Source of the DNA: Dendrophyllia cribrosa
Taxonomy: Eukaryota > Cnidaria > Anthozoa > Scleractinia > Dendrophylliidae
DNA: 64,000 nt
Direction of reading: 5' to 3'
NCBI GenBank assembly: GCA_024195265.1
Contig: JAJLRJ010000002.1
Span: forward strand, 14,550,254-14,614,253
Shown: piece after piece, positions 1-13,900 of the stretch
Layout of the letters: every line of letters starts with the position of its first letter
Numbering within the stretch: the stretch's first letter is position 1
Made by a program: the position numbers and the translations under genes
The notes under the pieces: generated by a model
What the model was told of the DNA's origin: nothing
Databases searched by the model: none
Seen by the model: the letters and a program-made list of their open reading frames with translations, nothing else

Positions 1-44
1 TTTAATGTCAAAATTCACTTGATATCTTCCTCTTAGTATTCTAT

Positions 45-1072
45 TAGCCTGCGAATACAGCCGCCTCTCATCGCTCCCGGCCGCTAGGGGCGTTCGCGCG
101 AGAGAGCGTCTGCGATTTACTTTGAGAAATTCCATACTGATGACGTAAATCACCCGTCGCTAATCTCGTATAATTATAATAATGTGCATGCGGTGAAACC
201 AAATGAAATGAAAGGTGTTGACAGGCCCATCACAAATCCAACTAGCGCCTGGCGTGTTTGTTGTGACCTTTGTTCACTGGGTTTTGAATGTAGTTTGATT
301 TTTACAGTTTAGCCCTGATCAGTATGTCTTTTAAAGATCTACCCCTTTTGTATGAAACAAAGGGAGGTTCTTTATAGATCCGTCTGAGCAAAGATTGTGA
401 TTCATTTGTCCATGAGGATGTAGGCACACAGGGTTGTATTGTGTTACAAAGGATAATGTTTCCTTGTGCGCAGTGGTTTATTATTTCTGTTTCCATCTTT
501 GCTGTGAAAATATTGGCGAAAGAAACTGCCATTTTCGACCCCGGCCATTGCGGTGCCATGAGTCTAAAGGTAGTCTTTCCGCTAAAAGCAGACTGATGAT
601 AATAATTACAGGATTCTTCTTCCCATGTATCGCCAATAAATGTTCATTCATCCAGATGTGCACGAGTGGCGCCGTTTGAAATATCAGTGACTTGCCATAT
701 CCGGTCGGTAAATTGACAAAAGTAGAAAAACCTCTTCACTGCAGATAAAACTATAAAAGCCTGAAACTGACTTGCTTGTAACGTCAAAACATTAAACATA
801 CACACTGTAGGACAAATAGATTGAACGCAGAGTTGTACAGTTTCTAACGACAGACAAGATTAATCCTCGCAACTGGCGATTGAGTTACAACACTGCATAA
901 TTTAAAGCATAATTTTGTAAAATTATCAAGTTGGCCAATCAGCGCTCCTGTCTTGATGCGGGACAGATTTTCATCATCAGTGTGGAATTTCTCAAAGTAA
1001 ATCGCAGATGCTCTCTCGCGCGAACGCCTCTTGCGGCTGGAAGCGATGAGAGGCGGCTGTATTTGCAGGCTA
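45..1072. mobile_element. Non-autonomous MULE-type element with about 110-bp terminal inverted repeats
   Basis: The first and last ~110 bases are inverted copies of each other, sharing TAGCCTGC, CAGCCGCCTCTCATCGCT, GTTCGCGCGAGAGAGC and CTGCGATTTACTTTGAGAAA. A 9-bp target duplication flanks it: gtattctat at 36-44 and gtattctac at 1073-1081, 8 of 9 identical. Length 1028 bp, with no coding region recognised. A 9-bp duplication is typical of Mutator-like elements. The TAGCCTG terminus matches the smaller element at 39278-39466. Confidence 0.75.
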
Positions 1073-1536
1073 GTATTCTACTAGAAATACGTGTCTCGCA
1101 GAACCTCGCGAAGCTCGGAGGAGGGCCGGGTGCACCGCAAGTCGAAACTCTCGATTTGCGTATGAGGCGTTTCGCCATTCTACTTCGTCTTCTTTGCAAC
1201 CAAAAACGTTGATAAAAGGTCCTTTCGATGGTTCGCGTACCGTTTACCGTCCGCCATCTTTGTTTACCATGCTCCTATATAGGCTTACATGAAGTAGTAC
1301 CACATTGTTGCCAGGCAACTGCAGGACACCATCAAGTATATATATAAATATATTTTTCGCTCTAATTCGCGCGGCTTAGCTCCCGAGGCACGGCAAATTT
1401 ATTAACTTGCTACGCTCGGGCCTTCGGCCATCGCTTCGCGATGAATAAGCATTTTGTGTATGACAAAGGTACTTACAGGACGGTGTAGTTTTGATTTGGG
1501 GAACTTTTGATCAAAATTGCCATAACATACATTTAG

Positions 1537-1752
1537 CTCCTTTAACTCCCAGGAGTGCCAAACATCAAAATTCAAGAAAAATCCCAAATTTAATTTTGTA
1601 AAATATTGAAAAACAAATGGTACCGTACAAAAGTGCTGCCAAAGAGGTTTCATTTGAATGGTCACACCATAGGCCTAGGGTTTCATTCACAGACTCAAAA
1701 GTTAGAACTACATTACATTTCTTCATAGTTGACTCTGGGAGTGAAAGGGTTA
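1537..1752 (+). repeat. Dispersed repeat, CTTTNACTCCCAAGAGTG family, copy 1
   Basis: A ~215-bp unit starting near CTTTAACTCCCAGGAGTGCC and ending GACTCTGGGAGTGAAAGGGTT, so its two ends are imperfect inverted repeats (MITE-like). The core carries TTTCATTTGAATGGTCACAC and CAGACTCAAAAGTTAGAAC. Related copies are at 2456-2667, 42680-43045 and 63674-63885, with partial reverse copies near 19490-19735 and 40629-40730. Confidence 0.7.
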
Positions 1753-1972
1753 AAAGGTTAAGTCTCTTTTGTTTATTTGTTTGTTTGTTAATTTTTTCCT
1801 TTCTAGGTTCCTTTAAAACTTAGAATAATGATCACCCCCATATATGACACTTTAGTTTAAATTTGTGGTTTTTTTTTAGATTGTTTGTATGGTGTTTTTT
1901 TTTTACAGAAATCATTACTCTTCTACTGTACTGATTGGTATTTATAATTACTTCTGTTTATATTAATATTAG

Positions 1973-4900
1973 TGAATAAGTTATGGGAAGCTGCCGGTTC
2001 TGCTGCATCTTATCTGCTATTTGATCCTGATGATGACACAATGATTGACAACCTGAGATTCTTTAAACATGAACTTGGAGAAAACAGCATAAAAATAACA
2101 GCTAGAAAGGTATGGCTGCAGTAACGCCTTTCTAGTATTAACGTCCTGTGTTTACAAAATTTGTATTTCCCAAAATAAGCACCAAAAAAACTTTTTTTAA
2201 ACTTCATGTTGTTGCCATTCAACCTCAATACACCAGATTGAATTTTGGCTAAACTGGTTGATTTATGGAGCTTTTGCAGTTGGGTGTCTCATGTAAGGGA
2301 TGGTGAGAAAATATTGTACAACTTTCAATCACATTTGAGCTTTTTTAATACCTACATGTGAAGGTCCATTGTTCAGATGAGTCATCCATTGCCCATTGTC
2401 CATTGTCATAAAAGTCAAACTAGTTTTTAACTCATGAAAATGTAAAGTGTTAATTAAACCCTTTAACCCCCAAGAGTGCCAATTATCAAAATTCAAGAAA
2501 AATCACAAATTTCGTTTTGTAAAATATTGAAAACCAAATGGTACCATGCGAAAGTACTGCCGAAGAGGTTTCATTTGAATGGTCACACCATAGGATTTCG
2601 TCCACAGACTCAAAAGTTAGAATTACACTACGTGTCTTCATAATTGACTCTGGGAGTGAAAGGATTTTAAACAAGTTATAGCAGATGGAACAAATATGCA
2701 AATTTTCACTTCTTCCTTCCTTCCTTCTATTGGCTTTAAACTTTTCTTGGTAATTCAGCTGTCCAGTGCATAAGGCTTCCGCATATATTTTGCCCGTTCC
2801 AAATGCAATAGGCAATGGTAATGGGGACAGTGTTGTAGGGAGCAGATGGTGGAGAGTTGGATGCAGAGAGTGGGGGTCAGTGGAACAAAAAATGTGTAGG
2901 AGAGAGAACGGGTCTTAAGTTTGTTTCGTATTCACAAGTTGGCTCGTAGCTATAGGAGCTTTTGATTTTTACATGAGAGAATTACATCTTGGTCAACAAC
3001 CTAACAATGGTACAATACAATGGGAAAACTATTTTACTCCATTTATTTAGGAAACTGTGTAAGATACATATGATAGTTGAAGTTTGAGAAAACCCTTAAT
3101 TATTTTATTATTAAATATTACACAACAGTGAACTGAATATGATATTATTGTTTAAAGGGACATGCATTTGGTTCAAAGTAACAATATGTTTAAAGTGCTA
3201 CTGCGATCAAATTTTTGATTTCCTTTTTTTACATCTTCGTGTACAATTAGACTTTCTTACTCATCTTGCCAAATTTCAATCCATTACGAACATCAGAAGT
3301 CATTTTATTTTAACATTTATGTCCGAGAATTTACGGCCGCCATTAATCAACCTTGTTCCAAGGCTTGGTTGCGAATAGGATAAAGTGACGTCAAAGGCTT
3401 AAACATACCTCACGGGTTGAAATTATAATAACAATAAGCGTAGAGAATTGCACGAAGAACAAGTCCAAAGTTTTTGTTGCTTTTCGCGTGATTTTCAATA
3501 CTTATTGTTATTATAATTTCAACCCGTGAGGTATGTTTGGGCCTTTGACGTCACTTTATCCCATTCGCAACCAAGCCTTGGAACAAGGTTGATTAATGGC
3601 GGCCGTAAATTCTCGGACATAAGTGTTAAAATAAAATGACTTCTGATGTTCGTAATGGATTTAAATTTGGCAAGATGAGTAAGAAAGTGTAATTGTACAC
3701 GAAGATGTAAAAAAATGAAAATTAAAAATTTGATCGCAGTAGCACTTTAAGTTAATACTGGTAAAATTCTACAGTAACTTTTAGAATACCAGTTAATTTA
3801 GTCATTGCATTTCATTTTAAGACTGTAGAAATGTGTGGAACATTGCAAAGTAAAAATAATGTTTTTCTTTGCCTATACTATTGAATTTCAGACAGCAATT
3901 CGTTATTACAAAGAAACAGAGATAGAGCGTAAGCTGCTGCAAATGGCAAATGTTTACATGGCTGAGGCTGATTTTGATGACAGCGACACATGGTTTCATG
4001 ATGGGAATGATAATGTACCAGACAAACAGGAAGTTAGCATTGAGGTGAGATGAATATAAAATTATCTGTATTTAAAATAACTGAGGAAGAAGGTGCTGCC
4101 TTTGCTACGACATTTGCAAATGGTTTAAAGACCATGTCAGGGCTCAAAAAAAGTCCCGTCGAGTTGTCCGGGATAAGTGGTTTTTCCTGCAGGGCAAGTA
4201 AATTTTTCTGTTTACTTGCTCGAAGGCCAAGGCCCAGCAAGCCATCCGCTGATTTTAAAGCAAAAAAAGTACATTTTGGCAAGCGCGTAACCGTCATGCA
4301 TATGGGGCAAGTAAAATTTGAGAGTTGCTTGCCCAAAGGGCAAGCTGGAATTCAAGTTTTTTTCAAGGCCTGCTTCACATGGCTCAGATGACCACATAGA
4401 AATGGCAGTCCCATCTCCGATGGGGACATTAAAAAACCACTGAGGATGTAACAAATCCCTGACTGTGACCACCCTTAGTGCCATACATACCGGTAGTTCA
4501 TGGGTGGAGTGGGGGTGATGAGATCACGATGGATCAATAGTGGATAGCTGTTGCCTGATGTGTCTTCATGATCTTATGTCCAATCTCATTCTTATAAGTG
4601 TATGTAAAGCACCATGAGAGACATGCTATATGCACTATATAAGTCATTCATTCATACCTCTAGTGAGCTTTATATATGATGCCTAAATACCATATTGGTT
4701 AAGCCTTTGATTCTTTTTTCTTTCAATCAGTAGACATTTACATGTAAATGAATTGTTCATTTGTGTCTATAAGAAAAACAGATTTATTTAATTAGTATTA
4801 TGTTTCTTTCCCTGTTTTAAGGACTTGATGGAAGATGAAGAGAGTGAATACACTGTGGAGAAACTCTGGGGACTGGGACCTGCTAAGAAAGAAGCACCAG

Positions 4901-7900
4901 TTGGGAATCCAGAAGAAGTTTTTAACTTAGAAAGATACAAGGTGATTCTATACACAGTTACATGGAGCCTTAAAACTTACTTGTAGAGGTAGCTACTTGG
5001 AGAGCTTACAATGTAAAACCTGGTTTTCATACATGTATGTCAGGAAAATCTAAGATGATCAAGGAGTTTGCTGCTTCCTAACCATCCCAGATTTTGCCAA
5101 TATGTCGGGAAAATCGGCGATCATCGCAGAAATCTGGGACGTGTGGGACGTTCTTAACTAAAAAAATATCAAACTTAATTCATAATTTGAATTAAATATC
5201 TAGAAATTTTCCACTAGCCTCGGGCGACCGGGCTAGCGGAGATGTCGAAGCCTGGTAATTTTGGCAAAATCTGGGTCAGCGGGGAAACAGCAAAATCCCT
5301 GATCGCCTGGGATTTTCCTGACCTAAGAAAACCAGGCTTAAGCTAGTTGCTTGCCTGCAGTCTATGTGGCAATAAGTGGCATCCTTACTTCAGCCTGCTA
5401 TGAGGGATGGGGGGAATGGGAGCAGGGGACTGGAGACCTAGGAGAAGGGAGAAAATAAAACCAGAGAAGAAGAAGTTGGTTGTTGGGTTGGGAAGCACGA
5501 GAAACAGGAAAAATGTTACCACTGAACATTGCACAATCGGTCAGTACAAAATGCAGACTGCAGACTGCAGATTGCAGACTGCAGACTGGGTATAAAATGC
5601 AGACTTGGTATAAAATGCAGACTGCAGACTGCAGACTGGGTATAAAATGCAGATTGAGACAAAAATTGGGTATAAAATGCAGACTGACAGCAAAATTGTC
5701 GTTTCGTGCAATACGCGATATATTTTCATCGTTAACTCACCCAACTGTCATGTAATCGCCTTTCCGAGTTCGTTTCCTTGCGATTTCCTCTCCATATGCA
5801 TAGCCTGTGAACAGTCTATGTCAACAGTCCGTTTATTTTTTGCGCTGAAACACGACAAACACACGTTCGATCGTAGAGCCGCCATCTTGAATAATCCGAG
5901 TAAACCCGAACGATAGCGATTTCCTATCGTGATTTCCTATTTGTCATTACCGCTGGCCCATGCATATATCAAATATGGCGGCTGTAGCAGTGTGTGTGTA
6001 ATTTATGCAACCAAACGACATCTCTCTGGCACCAGACAAGCAGCCGTTTTAGTTTATGAACTCGAAGGGAAACATGTTCTTTCGATGAAAAAACATCAAT
6101 TTATGGACATATCTTATGAAGCTACCTCAGGCAATGTTACTTCACTGTACTGTTGCAAAAGGCCATCATAGAGTGAGTATTTTAAACTGCAGATGATAGG
6201 CATAGATATTACTGTAAGAAAATTCAACTTTATTTAAATTTACCATGATTATTATTTTCTTTCTTCGTTCTAAATATTAATATTATTTAGTGGACGTTTG
6301 TTACCAACATAGGTGATGATTACACGAGACCTATACCGATGAAGGCCTAGGAGGCCATAGGAGGCCATATTGAACTGCCTGACCAGGCAGTCCAATATTC
6401 CCGTTTTCAGTGTAGAAAATGACAAACAGGCTTCGGGTTATAAAAGTCTTGCATGTTTGGGTTAACATGCTACCGTAAAATTCGAATAAGACAGGTTGTG
6501 TTAAGCACTCTCACTGGTCTCGTGTAAATGTCACATTTGCAAATTCACCTTCCATGACTGCCTGGGACATTGAAACAGCAGTTAATTAACATAAAAAGTC
6601 AACAGTGATAATCACTGATCACGGTAAAAAAACTGCAACATAACATGAACATTTTTCCAAATTTCTGCGGGCAAATTGCTAGGATCACACCAGAGATTTT
6701 CCCGTGGCTTTGCATCGTATCCATTTCAAGTCTCTTTAACAGGAACTTTAACAAAACTAAATCAACTTGTGAAAGTTTACTCTGTCAAAAGTAAAAACCA
6801 TTCTGGATAAATGTTTTTCACTCAATTTCAACTAAACCTGCAACAAATTTTAGTCAGAAACGAGACAAACTGTTATTACACTGCAACTGGAACACAGTTT
6901 TGGGGCATTTACACATTGCATAAACCATTTAAGCAATATATTTGCAAGTGCTAGCAACATGGCACAAACAAGCCAACCTTTTGAAAGAAACGCTCAAAGG
7001 CATATCAAAACAACATGCAATTCATGTCCTCTTAACCATCTGAAACTCCTAATCTTTGAGGCCTTAGTTGACAAATCATTCGTCTTGGTTCACACTGATT
7101 GTTCATACTATTATTTCTTGTCAAGGTCAATGACAGGTAGCCCAAGTTTGATACTCAATTTGGTATGGGAAATACTTTTTGTACTATAACTGTGCCAAAT
7201 GAGACATTTAGTTGTTTCTTTTTTGCCTATTTCTAACCAGTTTTAGGAGCCACAATGACGTTCTAATACTTGTCTTGTCACGAGGAAGAATTTTCGTACG
7301 AGGCTTAAAAATGCAGACACTTAAAGGAATTTTACAGTAGTGCAATTAGTACTTCCCACACAAAATTAAGGGCCTCAAAACGTACAACACAACTATAGCA
7401 CAATTACTCCAAATTCCTTTCTTAGCATCATCTTATGAGCTGTTTTCAGCTTTTGTTTGTCGACATCTGAAAGCACAAGAGAATCGACAGTAAGGCGATC
7501 TGCGTTTTTCATCTCCACACAGGATCGCTTGAGGTGGAAGAAAACATTCTCTGGCTTCAAAGTGAAACGTAAGCCAACCGACCCTTTGGGAGTGTACGCC
7601 CTGACTTGCTTTCTACAGAGTACTACATCGTAAGGCTCAGGGGGCAGGGAGTCATTCATAGAAGGGCGGAACTTGTTGGCGCACCCGTAACAAGTTGTTA
7701 CTCTGGAACCTTCTAACCATCTCAGATAATATGGCTCCGGCTTTTCATAGGCATCGACGTCTTCCAAGAGGTCTGCTAGTTGGCTAACATCACGCTGTTC
7801 TGGAGCACGGGAAAAACGGTTTCTTTTCGGTCCAGGTTTCCTCCCTGCTGTTTTGGGAATGGAAGACTGCACTAGACTTGACAGGTTTGGCTCCCATTTG

Positions 7901-10900
7901 GCCAGAAGATTTTGTAGTTCACCATTCTTTTGAGCGACAGCAATCACATGAGAGCAGATTTTACGACTTTTGAAGGCCTCACAATCACACTTAACACTAC
8001 CATTTACTGTGTTAACAATGTGCGGCAAATGAGGCCTACTTGTCGAAATTACAACGGACATTCCTGTGGTCGCTTGTACTTTGGTAACGCCGTTCTTCTG
8101 CAGTATTAACTCAACCTTCGACCATGTCTCCTCCATGATGTTTGGTAGACCACTGCATTCGAAGTCGGGCAAGACGTGGCTGGTTGATGGCTCTGAAGGA
8201 AAAAGTTCGTCTTTGTACTCTTTCGCACCACATTCATCTACAAGGGCAATTCGAGAAATTCTCTGCGCCTTAGAAAGTTGATCCCATTCCCCCTTACAAA
8301 CCTCCAGATGGCCGTACGGCGGAGCTAGTGTATAAGGAGAGTCGCCAACAATAGATCTGTGGACATTTCGCCGATACTTTCCGACAAAGTTATCCGCGAT
8401 GTTGGTGAATTCACTGTATGAGCACTTCGAAGATTTTCCGGGACTGGTAGCTTTCTTCTGGTGGTCGATTTCCTTCTTCATACAATTGTTCATGCTTTCA
8501 GGGCAGTTGTTGAAATAGAAGTTATCTCCAAGACCAGCAGATCTCCTTACTGGCAACAGCATCTTCTCTTTCATGTCCGAGGCAATGTTTGCAACAAAAT
8601 AGCTTTGAAATTGTGGCGTTTCTTTGCGGGAGGCTTTCATCTCTTTGCTGTCCCATGAGCTCTTTATAGATAGAAGTCTTGCATCAAAATCTTCTGCACT
8701 GTCACTGTCAATCAATCCTTTGTTGCTCCTGTCACCAAAAATGTCCATTAGAAATTCTGCTTGCTGCCCCTCGGGGATAAACAAAGAGCTCATCTTGCGT
8801 TTGATGTTATCTTGTACGTGTTTTGTACAAGCCAAGAACTGTGCAATGGGCAATTCTCCCGACAACCCATTTACAATTGCTTTCTGTCGGTCACACCCAA
8901 CAAAAAGAATGTTCTCGATGTCTCTATTAAGTCCCTTCAAAGTGCTCATAAAATAGTGAAATGCTGCAGCTCCCTCATCCGTGTGTATCATCATGGGACC
9001 AGGGAAGTTTGGATGCGCGCCAGACCCCTTGTCGTGGAGCATCAAGTGCCTGTAAGTTGTTGTCGTCACAAAGAAGGGACCAATGTCATATGTGACATCA
9101 ATTCCAAAGATAGAATATTCTTGTGGATTGCAACAATATTTCACTACGTCTGCTAGCTGCGCCTTTGTTGCCAGAACCACTCTTACTTCGGGGCTTACTT
9201 GTAACGAATGAAGAAATTCGCCCTTTGACTCTTTACACTTCTCTATTAATTCTGCCAGAGTATCCGTTGCATGCTGCTCTCTGAGTTTTGTCCTCTGGTA
9301 TTTTACCTGGCTGATTCCACGAGGTACTGATGCGAAAGACTGATTCTTCATAACACCTCCCCCTTCTTCATATAGCTCATCGAATATTGATGATGGTCCT
9401 AAGGAGGACTTAGCTTTTTCGGTGATTCGTTGCTTAGTGCTTGTTGCTGTAGTGTAATACGGCTGGCGACTTTTTTTGGAGTTCTTATGTGGCTCAACCT
9501 TCATGTCTTCTGCTCTACCTGTGTTCGAATACTGAAGTAGTATCACGGGCCAGGCCTCGCCAATGTAATCTTGCAATGTCACAACTCTTCGTTTATACTT
9601 CTTCGTGGAACTGTGAACCCAGTAGGTTCTACACAACTTGTACTGACCTGGTTCCAGCGTCTTAGTATCATCGATGCGGGTTACTTGTCCATCGTCGTTT
9701 AACTCGATTAATTCTTGATTATTTCCATGATGACGAAACGATCCGTTATCGTCAGCCTTGAAATCATTTGGATGATCCAGACAGGATGTGTCTAACACGA
9801 ATGTCATAGTCGTCCTACAGGCACGAGGGATTTTTGTACACACTTTATCGCCCGGGTTGAGAAGGATCTCGCATGCCTCACTTGCGGAGAAAAACGGGGC
9901 GGATGTCACAAAGATGGGGCATTGTGGGTCTCCTTTATAGTGCTTTGGTTGTTCACTGCAACAAACAACAAGGTTGTCAGCAGTAGCACTGAGAAAAAGC
10001 TAAGAAATCCAGTCCCAACAGTATATAACGTTAAGCATTTTCGTGTATGTAAACTACTAAACATAGTGGAAACCTTAAGAATTAACAACAAGTAGACATT
10101 GCATAATTAGTGTCAGTCCTTTACCCATGTACCCGGGAGGGTATTTATTTCAAGCATGTTTCAGGGGAGGGGGAGGCTTAATAGAGATTGGGTCTTATTT
10201 CATTAAGTTGGATCATAACAGGTAACATTCCTTGTGCTTCGATGGATCAATATCAGTTGACATCACAATTCTCAAACAAATACCCAATCATTAGAGAACA
10301 AGCTATGATCACTGTCATAATGTAAACTGTTACCATAGCAGCACTATCCTGCCAAAAGCACCCTTAATTCCAGCTTCAATAGTATGTAGCTAAAAAACGA
10401 GCTCGATGACCCCCATTTTTTACTATGTTAAGGTACAACTTTTTGAAAAGCTTAAAAATAATCTGTGGATTCAGAGCCGCCTTCAAATCCAGCATGTGGA
10501 TAAAGAAACACTGTATGTGAATTTGTGCTGGGATTAGTACAGTAAAAATACACCAACAACACAGTCTGCTTTTTTATTGCTCCAAAAAGGGAGGCTTATT
10601 AGAGAGGAAGGGTGGGGGGGAGGGATAGAGGATTCACTGTAAATAATTTTGCCTGCATTTGCTCAGTGAGGGTGGTGTTTGTTTCCACATAAATAGAAAA
10701 AAAAGTATTATAGGAAAACAACTGAAAGCTAAAAATGCATTTACCTTTCACTCTCGAAAGAAAGTTGCTTGCAAGCTGTGCTGTCCTTTGAAGGTAACTG
10801 CAAATTAAAATGGAAATTAACCCCCAAAAATAACTCGGCTCTTTTCTAAAGAATGCAATTATCGAATGGACTGTTCTACTAGTTTTACTTTACTAATGCA

Positions 10901-13900
10901 AATGGGACAGTTTAATTGGTTTAGTACTCACATACAAGTACACGAAAGCAAGTACAGGGTTCGAAATGTGGAAAGATTAAATCCTACTTTATAACAGAAG
11001 AAGTAATAAATTGGAAATCATCCATTTGTACGTAATTTACTGAGAATTTCAACAATTAGATTACAAGCTCAAAATTTCTATGACGGGGAAGTTGAGGAGG
11101 CGGCAGGCTGAATCAACTATCACCCGAGTTGTAGAAATTGAGGTGTCAGGTTAATGAATCGGATCAGTGAAAAGTTAGGGAAGCCTGTTAATTCTTATTT
11201 CACATACTGGTTAAGGAGAAAACAAAACAAGGGAAGCCTAACAAAGTACCACAGACAAATTGACCTTTTACTAACTTGGGGTGGAGTGGTTATATTCATT
11301 CAGTGTTGGTTCTACAGAAATAATTTTGAAGTTTACTGCTGGATATAAAGGCCACCTCTGGCCTGAGAATATACTACCTGTTACAAATATGAAAGTCAAC
11401 AGACACTGCATGGTAATCTTACTTTTTTAATGTTGCTCCTTGGTTTCTTAGGGCTAGGAGAGAGCTTCTCGAATGATTCTCTAACTTCAACTACATCCTG
11501 TAGATGGTAACAACAAAATATAGCGTACATTATTTAAATATAAAGGGCCTATTATTTAAACGAAGTCTAACTTAGACCGCGGTTTGAGACAATTATGGAC
11601 CTTCATATCTGTTTATAAGTGGGACATTTAAAGTAGATAAATGTTTTTTCTATAGTCTGCGCTATATGCCCACTTGACACTGTTTACAGTAAATAGAGTT
11701 TAAATATTAGGGTTGGCCAGATTTAAATTGGTTCAAACCGCGTTTTTGTCAAACACCGTCTAAACTTTGTTTAAATAACCGGCCCAAAATGTCTGTATTT
11801 CCTTGAATCAGCAGTATTGTATTAACACCCCCTGTAATTTCTTAGTTTGTCCTTGGGGAGGTTTATGAGAGTTGGTCACATGATACCTCTTTAGTTGCCC
11901 CAGGGGGTGGGGCATCTCATGCTATTTTCCACAAAATGTTTCTCCACATGGTGGGGCATTTGTCAGTTTTTGTACGCTATATCCCGGGGTGGGGGTGGGG
12001 TTGGGGTGGGGGGGGGGGAGGTGGGGGGGGGGGGGGTTACCTTGACTGGTGCATAATTCTCAACCTGAAAACCTCGATTTTATAATTTCGGAGAGAATTT
12101 ATTGCGTTGTAAGCACGCACACGTTCACATCACGGACTGGTTATTGTTTACCACATTATTAGTGAGTGGCACCCACATATTTTTTTTTTATTTTAACCTA
12201 GCATTATGATTATATTGTATACCACATGTATGAATTATGTTCAGTATAAAATGTCAACACTGTTGTTAAAACCGGAGGCATGACAAGCTATGTTATGTAT
12301 TTCAGAGATATAAGAGGCAAGCCGTACCAAAGAACAAAACAACGACCTATTTTGTATGAAATTTGACCGATCGGAGGATCTACCGTGACGACTTCAGCGT
12401 AATCTTTTGTCTTTATCGTTTACTGATTTGCATAAAATCAATCATTCGATTGATCTGAAATCTAAATATCTCCCGAGATCAGAGATTAATAAGTATCACA
12501 AAAAAATACATTATAAGTTTTAATATGCGACTCACAAGAGATACGCGGTCTTCGCTTTCCCTTTCTTCATCTGATTCTGCACTGTCGTTTGACAAGGTAA
12601 GGTCGATCTGCAAACCAAGTGTATAAAAAACTTGTCGAAATACGATACAAGGCTCTAGAATTTATTAAGCTTATAAAACTCGTGCCAAATGATAGTTTGG
12701 ATAAAGACTAAAACAATCAATTCGGTCACTTCGGTCACTTCGGTATACACTGTTATATCTGTACGTCGAGTGAGCGAAATCCGATGGCATGTAGTCGTCG
12801 TTCACCAAAGCTTCGATGTTTACCCACTGTTTTATCACCATCACCTAAATATCAGCTCCCTGTACCAAACATACGTATTCTTCAAAGCTTTCAAGAAATA
12901 AAATTACTTTCACATGATCAATATCGCTTAAAAAACGTTCCAGAACTACAACTTACCGATGCTAGATACTCCGCCATTCTAACAAGGCCGCCACGTGCAA
13001 AGAGGGTCAAGCTACAGGTCACATGATTCTCAGTGCCAGATATCAACTTACAACGGGTTCAATCGCAGCAAGTTTAAAGCTTGTTTTTCCTTTCGCCGAA
13101 GCAAATAAGCACGTTGTATTCTTCTGGTTTGAGATCAAGTAATACAGCCTTTCAATTCATTTGAAATTCATTCAGTTGACGTTTAGCGCTAAGAAGGAAA
13201 CTTTTAGCGGCTGCTAAACTCGGGAAGGCGATTGCGTGACACCGGGGTACGTTTAAAACATTGCTCTCGGACAGTCTGCATTTTATACTCAATTTTGGTC
13301 TCAGTCTGCATTTTATACCCAGTCTGCAGTCTGCAGTCTGCATTTTATACCAAGTCTGCATTTTATACCCAGTCTGCAGTCTGCAGTCTGCATTTTGTAC
13401 TGACCGATTGCACAATACAAAGGAAAAACTGACAGGAGCCATCTTGAAAGGGGACAAAACTAGGAAAAAAGCAAGAGTTTCAGCCCCAAAACTAGAAGGA
13501 AAGCCTCTGTTCACTTCCCCTCCCCCATGGGCCTTTATCACGCCCCGCCATTTTGTATAAAAACAAAAGATTTACCCCCCAAGCCTCGCAGTGAAAAAGT
13601 TGAGAACGAGGTTAAGCAGGGGAAAACAAAGCATTTTATTCTCCTGGGAATCAACATGGCCGCCGCGTGATAAAGGCCCATAAGTGGGAATTGCAGCATA
13701 AAGTCAAATTTGTAGCTGTTGTCAAACACGGTGGTTGATATGACTACATTAATAAACTATGGTGTTTATCACTTTTAATGATAGATTTTGTTAGTGCAGC
13801 AATGTTTAAAATAGTTTGTATTATTTTGCAGGGATCAAAGATTTTAATGACAGAGGAAGACTTGAATGGGACAGCAAGGGTTGCAGTTGAAGGAATGGCA

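Larger units (their letters stand above)
5538..13406 (-). mobile_element. Complete Mutator-like element (MULE), 7869 bp
   Basis: The element begins CGGTCAGTAC, ends GTACTGACCG and is flanked by identical 10-bp duplications (5528-5537, 13407-13416), diagnostic for the MULE superfamily. It carries terminal inverted repeats of 149 and 135 bp and one spliced gene on the - strand whose product combines a MULE-type core with a SWIM zinc finger. The inverted repeats differ by about three substitutions plus two 7-bp units, and similarity decays gradually further inward (for example AATCGCCTT at both sides), which points to a recent insertion. It occupies a P3H intron, antisense to the host gene. A PIF-like MITE at 11545-11785 has inserted inside it. 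The 5538-7392 part has no gene that I can support. Confidence 0.93.

Noticed and set aside
1..1972. Upstream P3H exons
   Set aside because: No segment with P3H similarity and splice signals was found before 1973; this part is mostly the 45-1072 element and a dispersed repeat.
4050..4391. 113-codon frame after P3H exon 2
   Set aside because: Lies in a hAT-like MITE shared with 14829-15019; begins past the splice donor at 4045.
8761..9156. 131-codon open frame on + within the MULE
   Set aside because: Antisense shadow of the transposase frame.
7393..9909. Reading the transposase as a single 838-codon gene
   Set aside because: It would start at GTG inside a longer frame; four upstream exons with matching phases give a better ATG-initiated model.
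13152..13541. 129-codon frame over the right MULE end (repeated CRLQTADCR)
   Set aside because: Created by the GCAGACT heptamer array; not a protein.
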